From: an uncultured Pelagibacteraceae bacterium | GTDB taxonomy: Bacteria; Pseudomonadota; Alphaproteobacteria; Pelagibacterales; Pelagibacteraceae | DNA: 64,000 nt | Assembly: GCA_902629285.1 (NCBI GenBank) | Contig: CACOQN010000001.1 | Span: 106,642 to 170,641 of the forward strand | Direction of reading: 5' to 3' | In this document: positions 55,300 to 62,951 of the stretch, piece after piece | Position numbering within the stretch: position 1 is the stretch's first letter | Layout: every line of letters begins with the position of its first letter | Position numbers and translations under genes: made by a program | Notes under the pieces: model-generated | Told to the model about the DNA's origin: nothing | What the model saw: the letters and a program-made list of their open reading frames with translations, nothing else | Databases searched by the model: none

Positions 55300-56349
55300 T
55301 TATAAATTTTTTAATGAATTAATATCACTTATTAGCATGTCTTTAACTAACATTTTAAAATTATATTTTGGACTGTATTTAAGTATTTTTTTTGCTTTAG
55401 ATGCATCTCCTTTCAAATAATTTATATCTAAAGGCCTGAAATATTTTTTATCTACTTTTATTAATAATTTTTTCTTTTTACCTTTTATTTCATAAGCTCT
55501 CTCACTCTTTCCTCTGCCCTTCCATAACAATTTTATTTTTAAAATTTTACATACTTCTTGTATAAACTGTTTAACAGTGTGCGTAGAACCGGTAGCAATT
55601 ACATAATCATCAGGTTTTTTTTGTTGCATGATTCTCCATTGCATTTCTACATAATCTTTTGCATGCCCCCAATCTCGTTTAGCATAAATATTACCTAATC
55701 TTAAAACTTCATTAAAACCTCTTGCTTTTCTAGCAAAAAACATAGTTATTTTTCTTGTTACAAATGTCTCTCCTCTTCTTGGACTTTCGTGATTGAATAA
55801 CATTCCACTTGTAGCGTACATATTATATGACTCTCTATAAATTTTTGTTATATGATGAGAAAATAATTTTGCCGCTCCATATGGTGACTTTGGGTTTAAT
55901 TCTGACTTTTCATTAAACAAATTTTTTCCTTTTTTTTCTCCAAATAATTCAGATGAAGTTGCTTGATAAAATTTTATTTTTTTTTTTAGTTTAAGGGATC
56001 TTATAACCTCAAGAATTCTTAAAGAACCGATACCTGTAACTTCAGATGTATAAACTGGATTTTCAAAAGAAACTCCAACATGGCTTTGTGCACCTAAATT
56101 ATAAATTTCATCAGGTACTATTGATGAAATTATTTTAAACAAACTATCTGTATTAGTAAGATCACCATAATGAAGAAAAAATTTTGACTTTAATTTTGGA
56201 TTTTCAATCAAGTGATCAATTCTACTTGTATTAAAGGATGATGATTTTCTTTTAATTCCATGAACTAAATAATTTTTTTTAAGCAAAAACTCAGCTAAAT
56301 AAGATCCATCTTGTCCTGTAATTCCGGTGATTAAAGCAATTTTTTTCAT
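55300..56349 (-). CDS. gmd: GDP-mannose 4,6-dehydratase
   Basis: Converts GDP-D-mannose to GDP-4-keto-6-deoxy-D-mannose using bound NADP. The 349 aa protein has ALITGITGQDGSYLAEFLL, HGIKRKSSSFNTSRIDHL, HYGDLTNTDSLF, IYNLGAQSHVGVSFENP, ATSSELFGEKKG, the YGAAKLFSH catalytic pair and ESPRRGETFVTRKIT. It supplies Fcl at 47303 for GDP-L-fucose, and may also feed the His-type DegT enzyme at 60867. An AT-only palindrome (ACATATTTT/AAAATATGT) lies in the gap before its start. Confidence 0.97.
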   Translation of the reverse strand: MKKIALITGITGQDGSYLAEFLLKKNYLVHGIKRKSSSFNTSRIDHLIENPKLKSKFFLHYGDLTNTDSLFKIISSIVPDEIYNLGAQSHVGVSFENPVYTSEVTGIGSLRILEVIRSLKLKKKIKFYQATSSELFGEKKGKNLFNEKSELNPKSPYGAAKLFSHHITKIYRESYNMYATSGMLFNHESPRRGETFVTRKITMFFARKARGFNEVLRLGNIYAKRDWGHAKDYVEMQWRIMQQKKPDDYVIATGSTHTVKQFIQEVCKILKIKLLWKGRGKSERAYEIKGKKKKLLIKVDKKYFRPLDINYLKGDASKAKKILKYSPKYNFKMLVKDMLISDINSLKNL

Positions 56350-56404
56350 AATTAGAGTATAGATTTTTTAACATATTTTAAAAATATGTATAATTATAAT
56401 TGAT

Positions 56405-57553
56405 TTATTTATCATTTAGTAATTTTTTTAATGAATTAAAATGATGAAACAAAGTATAATGCTTACATCTTTTTATTGCAGCTAATTTCTTTAAAAAAAT
56501 ATTTTTAGAGGAGTCTTCTATAAATAAATTAATTTGATTAATTAAATCATCTTTGTCATTATTTTTAAAAATATAACCTGCTAAATTATCACCTATAAAT
56601 TCCCTAGGCCCATTTGGACAATCGCTTGAAATAATTATTTTCTTAGAGATTGCAGCTTCTATCATTACAAAACCTGGATCCTCCCATAAAGAAGTTGAAA
56701 TTACGCATAAACTTTTTGAAATGTAATCATATACATTTTTAACATTTCCCATGAAAAATACATTTTCGTAAATTTTTAATTTTTTTGCTAAATTGACAAG
56801 ATTTTCTTTTAATTCACCATCACCTAAAATTATTAGTTTAAATTTATTATTTTTTTTTTGTATTTCTTTAAAAGCATTTAAAAGTAATTTATGATTTTTT
56901 TGTCTTGTTAACCTTCCTATAGAGAGAAAATAATTTTTTATATTAATAGGATTTTTATCTATAATTGATTGAATATTTTTAATTTCAATTACTGGGTCTC
57001 TTAATAAAAATAATTTCTTTTCATCAAAAATTTTATTTTTCTTTAATGTTTCCAGAGTTGCTAAAGTTGGGACAAATACTTTATGAATTCTTTTATTAGA
57101 AATTTTCCATATAAATCCTCTTAAAAAAGTTAGTTTAGGTAATCCAGAAATTCTTAAAATAAATTTTGTTTCAAATTTAAAAAAAAATAAAATTATTAAT
57201 GGTAAAGATGAAATTAAATGTATTATTAAGTAGTCTGGTTTATTTTTTTTTAAGTATTGTATTAGAGGATATATTCCTAAAATAAAAAGTATAAAATAGC
57301 TAATACGACTTTTAATAAAACCATTTTTAGGAAGTTTATTTGTTATTTTTGAATTGTAATAGTTAATATAATTTAGCTTTAAGTTTTGATTTTTTATCTC
57401 ATCAATTTTATTTTCAGACCATTCTCCATAAAAATTTAATAAATCAATAGTTGTTGAAATTTTACTAAATAACAAAATAGATTTTATCGAATTTTTTACA
57501 GATTTTACTGTAGCTATTTTGTCAAAAAAAGGAGACCAATAAGAAATATACAT
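56405..57553 (-). CDS. GT4 family glycosyltransferase (GT-B fold)
   Basis: A 382-aa GT-B enzyme of the retaining GT4 class. The C-terminal nucleotide-sugar domain is clear: FLSIGRLTRQKNHKLLLNAF, LIILGDGELKENLVNLAKKL, VFFMGNVKNVYDYI, and the EX7E-type segment STSLWEDPGFVMIEAAISK, then SSDCPNGPREFIGDN. The N-terminal domain is divergent. It sits between gmd and a divergent pair of related GT4 enzymes at 57639 and 58745. Confidence 0.88.
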   Translation of the reverse strand: MYISYWSPFFDKIATVKSVKNSIKSILLFSKISTTIDLLNFYGEWSENKIDEIKNQNLKLNYINYYNSKITNKLPKNGFIKSRISYFILFILGIYPLIQYLKKNKPDYLIIHLISSLPLIILFFFKFETKFILRISGLPKLTFLRGFIWKISNKRIHKVFVPTLATLETLKKNKIFDEKKLFLLRDPVIEIKNIQSIIDKNPINIKNYFLSIGRLTRQKNHKLLLNAFKEIQKKNNKFKLIILGDGELKENLVNLAKKLKIYENVFFMGNVKNVYDYISKSLCVISTSLWEDPGFVMIEAAISKKIIISSDCPNGPREFIGDNLAGYIFKNNDKDDLINQINLFIEDSSKNIFLKKLAAIKRCKHYTLFHHFNSLKKLLNDK

Positions 57554-57638
57554 TAGAAATAAATATTTTGTTTATTAAGTATAATTATATTAATAACCTG
57601 TCAAAATTAAATATTAAATAAAAGAAAAATTTACCTTA

Positions 57639-58745
57639 ATGAGAGATAAATATAAAATTTACATATTTCATCCTTATTCAAAGATTGGTGGAGCAGATTT
57701 ATCAATCTCAAGATTAATTAAAAATTTAGATGAAAAGAAATTTGATATAGATTTTATATTTTTAAATCAACAAAAATTAACAAAATACTTAGAAATAAAA
57801 AAAAGAAAAATAAATTTTATAAAGATAAATTCAAAAAGAACTCTTTTTTCCATTTTTAAAATTCGAAAGCACTTAAAAAAAGATATTCAAAAAAAATATA
57901 AAAAATATATTTTTTTATCAAATCAAAATTTTGCAAATATTTTGTCTTTTTTAATTTTATTTAAAATTAATTGGATAAAACAAGTATTAATAGAAAGAAA
58001 TCATATAGATGAGTTTAGTTATGATTTTTCAATTAAAAAACAGTTAATATTTGTTTTAATGAAATTTCTTTATAAAAAAGCAGACTCAGTAATTGGAATA
58101 AGTAAAAAACTAAGTAAAGATTTATCTAAACATATTAAAAAAAAATGTATAACAATTTATAATCCAGCATTTGATCTAAGTATATTTAGATCCTCAAAAA
58201 CAAAAGTTTCATTAAAAAAAAATAAAAATACATTTTTAACCATTGGTAGATTGGAGAATCAAAAAGATATAATGACAATTTTAAGAGCATTTAAACTATT
58301 AGTAAAAAATATAAATGCAAGATTAATAATTATTGGATATGGTTCGGAATTAAAAAATTTAAGGAATTTTATTAATGAAAACAAATTAAAAAATCATATA
58401 ATTATTTTAACTAAAGTAAAAAATCCCTTTCCTTACTACAAATTAGCGAACACATTTATTTTAAGTTCAAAATTTGAAGGTTTTGGGAATGTATTAGTAG
58501 AAGCTGCTATGTTTAAAATTAATATTATAAGTTCTAATTGCAACTCTGGACCAAAAGAAATTCTATACAACGGACGTTATGGTCAGTTATTTAACATAGG
58601 AGATCATGTCAAACTTTCTAAACAAATGTATAGATCTTTAAAAAATCAAAAAATATATGATAAAAATAAATTATATAATTCTTTAAAGAGATTTGACATA
58701 AAAACCAACATATCTAGTTATAAAAAATTATTTAAGCAATTATAA
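57639..58745 (+). CDS. GT4 family glycosyltransferase (GT-B fold)
   Basis: A 368-aa glycosyltransferase. The N-terminus IFHPYSKIGGADLSISRLIK is the acceptor domain opening of GT4 enzymes. The C-terminal domain has FLTIGRLENQKDIMTILRAF, RLIIIGYGSELKNLRNFI, NPFPYYKLANTFILSSKFEG-type and FGNVLVEAAMFKINIISSNC. It shares one base with the next glycosyltransferase gene, so the two probably add sequential sugars. Very Lys/Asn/Ile-rich. Confidence 0.88.
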   Translation: MRDKYKIYIFHPYSKIGGADLSISRLIKNLDEKKFDIDFIFLNQQKLTKYLEIKKRKINFIKINSKRTLFSIFKIRKHLKKDIQKKYKKYIFLSNQNFANILSFLILFKINWIKQVLIERNHIDEFSYDFSIKKQLIFVLMKFLYKKADSVIGISKKLSKDLSKHIKKKCITIYNPAFDLSIFRSSKTKVSLKKNKNTFLTIGRLENQKDIMTILRAFKLLVKNINARLIIIGYGSELKNLRNFINENKLKNHIIILTKVKNPFPYYKLANTFILSSKFEGFGNVLVEAAMFKINIISSNCNSGPKEILYNGRYGQLFNIGDHVKLSKQMYRSLKNQKIYDKNKLYNSLKRFDIKTNISSYKKLFKQL

Positions 58746-59842
58746 TGAAAAAAGAAATTATTTTTTTTTGCCCTTCTATAGAAGAAGGTGGGGTTGAAAA
58801 GAATTTATATCTTACATCAAGTAGAATAAGTCAAAAATTTAGAACATCATTAATAACAGCTAATAGAAATAAAAAAAAAATGTTTAATAAAAAAATTAAT
58901 TTTATCTCGACAACAATACTAAATTTTAATAATTCTACACGAATAATAAAATCAATATGCTGCCTTTTTTTATTATTAAAATATAATTTAAAAATTAAAA
59001 ATAAAGTTATAATAATTTCTTACGAATCAAATATATTTGCAATTATAGTTGCAAAAATTTTAAAGTTTCCAATTGTCGTAAGATCAAATGCAAGTCCCAC
59101 GGGATATTTAAACAGCAAATTCAAAAAATATTTTTTTAAATTTTTTTTTCAATTAGCAGATGTAGTTTTAGTAAATAGTACAGAGTTTAAATCAAAAATA
59201 GACAGAATTCTGAATATAAAATCTAAATTAATTTATAATTCAATTTTAAATAAATCATTATTAAAAAAACTTTCAAATAAAAAAATTTCTAATTTAAACA
59301 TCTCTAAAAAAACCTACAAACTTATTATGATAGGAAGATTGGTAGATCAAAAAGATCATTTGACTACTCTCAAAGCACTAAATTTATTAAAAAAAAAAAT
59401 AAATTTTTTTTTGCTAATAATTGGTAAAGGTGATTTAAAAAATAAACTTCAAGAATACTGTAAAAATAATGAAATAAATAACCAGGTAAAATTTCTTGGG
59501 TTTAAAAATAATATATATCCTTATTTAAAATGGTGTGATGCACTTATACTATCTTCAATATACGAAGGATCACCTAATGTAATAATTGAAGCAATTTCAA
59601 TGAATAGAACTGTAATTTCATCGAATTGTCCAACTGGTCCAAAAGAAATTTTAAATAATGGTAAATCTGGGTTTTTATTCAAAACATCTGACTATAAAGA
59701 TTTGGCAAATCAAATTTATAAAAGTTATTTTAATAAAATAGATTCAAAAACTAGAAGAAAAAATGCCCTTAAAAATGTAAAAAAATACTCTATTAATAAA
59801 AATACAAATGATTTAATTAAAATTATTAATTCTTTAAAATAA
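58745..59842 (+). CDS. GT4 family glycosyltransferase (GT-B fold)
   Basis: A 365-aa glycosyltransferase similar in layout to its upstream neighbour: FFCPSIEEGGVEKNLYLTSS at the N-terminus, VVRSNASPTGYLNSK mid-domain, then LIMIGRLVDQKDHLTTLKAL, LIIGKGDLKNKLQEYCK and SSIYEGSPNVIIEAISMNRT with SSNCPTGPKEIL. The shared blocks suggest the pair arose by duplication or belongs to one subfamily. Its last 9 nt overlap the convergent epimerase gene. Confidence 0.88.
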   Translation: MKKEIIFFCPSIEEGGVEKNLYLTSSRISQKFRTSLITANRNKKKMFNKKINFISTTILNFNNSTRIIKSICCLFLLLKYNLKIKNKVIIISYESNIFAIIVAKILKFPIVVRSNASPTGYLNSKFKKYFFKFFFQLADVVLVNSTEFKSKIDRILNIKSKLIYNSILNKSLLKKLSNKKISNLNISKKTYKLIMIGRLVDQKDHLTTLKALNLLKKKINFFLLIIGKGDLKNKLQEYCKNNEINNQVKFLGFKNNIYPYLKWCDALILSSIYEGSPNVIIEAISMNRTVISSNCPTGPKEILNNGKSGFLFKTSDYKDLANQIYKSYFNKIDSKTRRKNALKNVKKYSINKNTNDLIKIINSLK

Positions 59843-60835
59843 TTTTTTTTTCCAAGTTATTGGTACTAAGTTATTATTAAGCTCGATTTCATAATTGTAT
59901 AAAAACTTTTTTGGGCCATTTATTTTGATATAATCGATTACTTTTTGGATTGAATCATCTAAACTTACATTTGTTTTGTAATTCAACAATTTTCTTGCTT
60001 TATTTGCAGAACATTTTGCATATTTTACCTCATTTGGTCTATCTTTGTAATATTTTGCATTTTTATTAAATTGTAATTTATTTGACAAAATTTCATATAA
60101 TTCATTAATTGTTATAAAATTTTCATCAGGACCAATATTAACTATTTGTTTATTAATTTTTTTATCAAACATAAGTTTATCAAGACAATAAATACAGTCA
60201 TCTATATCTGAAAATGATCTTTTTTGTTTTCCATCACCATATATAATTGGATTTCTATTCTGTAGCATCAAATTAGTCATTATAGAAACTACGTTTCTAA
60301 AAGGATCATCATATTTTTGTTTAGGACCTATTATATTGTGAGGTACTGCTATATTATATTCAACTTTGTTTGTTTCACATAAATTGATTAATAACTTTTC
60401 TGCTGCTAATTTAGATATTCCATATGGATCTACAGGCTTTGGTGTATCATTTTCATCAAAAGGAGGTTTTATTGAACCATATCTAGCCATTGAAGAACAA
60501 TATACAATTCTTTTTACTTTGTTCTTGATTGCTGCTGTAAAAACTGAGGCTGAACCTACAAAATTGTTATTTGCAAACATTACTGGAGAAAAATTCGAAA
60601 GTCCCTCATGGGCATAAGCGGCCGCATGGCAGACTACGTCAACATTCTTCATTATCATCGAAAGCTTATTATAATCTTCAATATTTACTTTATGAAAATT
60701 TACTTGTTTATCAACATTCTCTAAAGACCCTCCTACCAGATTATCACAACCTGATACTTTAAATTTTTTTTTTAAATAAAAATCTGCAAGGTTAGAACCT
60801 AAAAAACCAGCTATTCCTGTTATAAATACATGCAT
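59834..60835 (-). CDS. NAD-dependent nucleotide-sugar epimerase/dehydratase
   Basis: A 333-aa extended SDR. The NAD motif is ITGIAGFLGSNLADFYL, the Ser region IVYCSSMARYGS and the catalytic pair PYGISKLAAE, then PHNIIGPKQKYDDPFRN. The SSMARYG form and GDGKQKRSFSDIDD occur in UDP-hexose 4-epimerase-like enzymes of glycan clusters. It follows the His-type DegT gene by 31 nt on the same strand, so both may act on one sugar. Exact substrate unknown. Confidence 0.85.
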   Translation of the reverse strand: MHVFITGIAGFLGSNLADFYLKKKFKVSGCDNLVGGSLENVDKQVNFHKVNIEDYNKLSMIMKNVDVVCHAAAYAHEGLSNFSPVMFANNNFVGSASVFTAAIKNKVKRIVYCSSMARYGSIKPPFDENDTPKPVDPYGISKLAAEKLLINLCETNKVEYNIAVPHNIIGPKQKYDDPFRNVVSIMTNLMLQNRNPIIYGDGKQKRSFSDIDDCIYCLDKLMFDKKINKQIVNIGPDENFITINELYEILSNKLQFNKNAKYYKDRPNEVKYAKCSANKARKLLNYKTNVSLDDSIQKVIDYIKINGPKKFLYNYEIELNNNLVPITWKKKLF

Positions 60836-60866
60836 TTTGAACCTTGTATTGTAACTTAAATAAATT

Positions 60867-62144
60867 TCAACTTTTTTTATCTAAACTATCAATTAATAAA
60901 AGAGACTTAATAAGTAATTGTAGATTAACATTGGTTATTGGTTTTGTATGAAGCCCAATAAAAAAGCCTCTATCCTCAATAATCTGAGAATTTGGGAAAG
61001 AATTTGGATTTTGCTTAAATTTATAAAGTTTTGCTGCTGGCTGATTTAAGAAGTTTCCACTTATTATCGGCCTGCTTTCAACCCCTAAATTTTCTAGTTT
61101 TAAAAGTAATCTTTTTTTTAAGTGTTTATATTTTTCTGAAATAATAATAGGGAAACCAAAAAAACTTGGATTTACTTTTTTATTTATTTTTAAAAATTCA
61201 TATTGATTATTCCATTTTTTTGATTTTTTAAGAGATTTAATAATTTTTTCTCTATTTTTTTTCCTTATAGAAATGAATTTATCTAGTCTAGAAAACTGAC
61301 TATTTCCGATCGACGCTGTAATATCTGTTGGTCTTAAATTAAATCCAGAGTTTACAAAAATAAATCTTTTATCAAGTTTTGGATAATATTTTTCTATATT
61401 TTTTTGTAATTTTAAATTTCTTGACCATCCATGTGCTCTCATTGATAAAAGCAATTGATAATCGTCAAATCTATTACATACAACCATACCTCCCTCACCT
61501 GAGGAAATTTGATGTGAGTAGTAAAAAGAGTAAGTTCCAAAATCTCCAAAAGTTCCTAAAAATTTTCTATTATAGGTAGCTCCAAGTGACTCGCATGTGT
61601 CCTCAATTAAAATAATTTTCTTTTTTTTCGCTACTTTATAAATTAAATCAATTTCAGTTGAATTACCTAGAACATGTATCAACAAAATTACTTTAGTTTT
61701 TTTATTAATTTTCTTTATAATATCAGTTGCTCTAACATTAAGGGTTAACGGATCGACATCTACAAATTTAGGTTTTAATCCTGCTTGAACTAATGGCCAT
61801 AGTGAAGTTGGCCAACAAAGTGCTGGGATTAAAGCTTCATCACCTTTTCTAAATCTATTTTTTCTACCTGGATTACAAGCTGCAAAAGTTGCCAATAAAT
61901 TAGCAGATGATCCAGAATTTACCATAACTGCATAATTTGATTTAATTTTTTTTGCAAATTTTTTTTCAAATTCCAATGTTTTTTTAGACATAGTCAACTG
62001 ACCCGACATAATTACTTTAATAGCCTCAAATAAATCTTTATTTGAAAATGCATCTTCTAATAAAGGATATTTAAATCTAAGATTTTTCTTTCTATATTTT
62101 TTAAATAAAGAATTTAAATCACTTAATTTTAAAGGATTATTCAT
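60867..62144 (-). CDS. DegT/DnrJ family PLP enzyme with His for Lys: probable sugar 3-dehydratase (ColD/RfbH-like)
   Basis: A 425-aa fold-type I PLP protein of the DegT/DnrJ/EryC1 family. PLP-site motifs are VMVNSGSSANLLATFAACN, IPALCWPTSLWPLVQAGLKP and IEDTCESLGATYNRKFLGT. The position of the catalytic Lys reads His: FYYSHQISSGEGGM, His211, confirmed in the DNA as CAT. The same change defines the dehydratases ColD and RfbH, which remove the C3 hydroxyl of nucleotide sugars to make 3-deoxy or 3,6-dideoxy sugars. A transaminase could not form the usual internal aldimine. GDP-4-keto-6-deoxymannose from Gmd is a plausible substrate (inference). Confidence 0.85.
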   Translation of the reverse strand: MNNPLKLSDLNSLFKKYRKKNLRFKYPLLEDAFSNKDLFEAIKVIMSGQLTMSKKTLEFEKKFAKKIKSNYAVMVNSGSSANLLATFAACNPGRKNRFRKGDEALIPALCWPTSLWPLVQAGLKPKFVDVDPLTLNVRATDIIKKINKKTKVILLIHVLGNSTEIDLIYKVAKKKKIILIEDTCESLGATYNRKFLGTFGDFGTYSFYYSHQISSGEGGMVVCNRFDDYQLLLSMRAHGWSRNLKLQKNIEKYYPKLDKRFIFVNSGFNLRPTDITASIGNSQFSRLDKFISIRKKNREKIIKSLKKSKKWNNQYEFLKINKKVNPSFFGFPIIISEKYKHLKKRLLLKLENLGVESRPIISGNFLNQPAAKLYKFKQNPNSFPNSQIIEDRGFFIGLHTKPITNVNLQLLIKSLLLIDSLDKKS

Positions 62145-62210
62145 ACAATATTTAATTTAAATTTTATTTAAAAAGATATATTAAATCTTTAAATTTCCAA
62201 CTAATTAATT

Positions 62211-62942
62211 ATGAATATAAGTTTCGTAATACCTGTTTTTAAAGAAGAAGATAACATTTTAGAATTAATTAATAAAATTGATGATAATTGTTCAGAGGCT
62301 AAAATTAAATACAAAATATTTTTAGTTGATGACTCACCAACAGATATTATAAAAGTTAAAATACAAAAACTCGATATCAATATACATTATATTTTTAGAG
62401 GAAAAAAACTTGGAAGAGGAACTGCAGTTCTTGAGGGTATAAGTAAGGCAATAAACACTATATATACTGATATTATTATAGAAATGGATGGGGATCTTTC
62501 CCATGATCCTGTGGAACTAAAACACAAAATCAAAAAATTTAAAGAACAAAAATTAGATATGTTGATTGCAAGTAGATATGATAAAAATAGTAAAATTTTG
62601 AATTGGCCAATATCAAGAAAAATCCTATCGTATATTTCAAACACTTTAGCTAAAATTTTTTTAAAAATTCCTGTAACAGATTATACAAATGGTTATAGAT
62701 TTTATTCAAAAGAAAGTGCAATTCATATCACAAATAATTGTGGAAAAATTGGTGACGGATTTATAGTGCTTTCTGAAATACTCATGGAATTATATTACAA
62801 TGATTTTAAAATTGGAGAAGATAGTACAATATTCAAAAATAGAAAAAGAGGTGAAAGTAACGTCAACATAAAATTAATTTTAAATTCAATTTTAGGTCTA
62901 TTGAAATTATTCTTTATTAAATTAAGAAAGTATAAAAAATAG
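62211..62942 (+). CDS. Family 2 glycosyltransferase, polyprenyl-phosphate sugar synthase-like
   Basis: A 243-aa GT2 enzyme of DPM1 type: ISFVIPVFKEEDNILELINK, the VDD motif IFLVDDSPTD, GRGTAVLEGISKAIN, the donor site IIIEMDGDLSHDPVEL and LIASRYDK, then FKNRKRGESNVN. It is likely to make a polyprenyl-phosphate sugar used by a membrane GT-C enzyme, such as the large membrane protein that follows 9 nt downstream on the same strand. Confidence 0.87.
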   Translation: MNISFVIPVFKEEDNILELINKIDDNCSEAKIKYKIFLVDDSPTDIIKVKIQKLDINIHYIFRGKKLGRGTAVLEGISKAINTIYTDIIIEMDGDLSHDPVELKHKIKKFKEQKLDMLIASRYDKNSKILNWPISRKILSYISNTLAKIFLKIPVTDYTNGYRFYSKESAIHITNNCGKIGDGFIVLSEILMELYYNDFKIGEDSTIFKNRKRGESNVNIKLILNSILGLLKLFFIKLRKYKK

Positions 62943-62951
62943 ATTTTTACA

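Noticed and set aside
56365-56395. AT-only palindrome (ACATATTTT/AAAATATGT) before gmd as an operator
   Set aside because: Pure A/T palindromes are expected by chance at this base composition and no second copy was found to support a regulator site.
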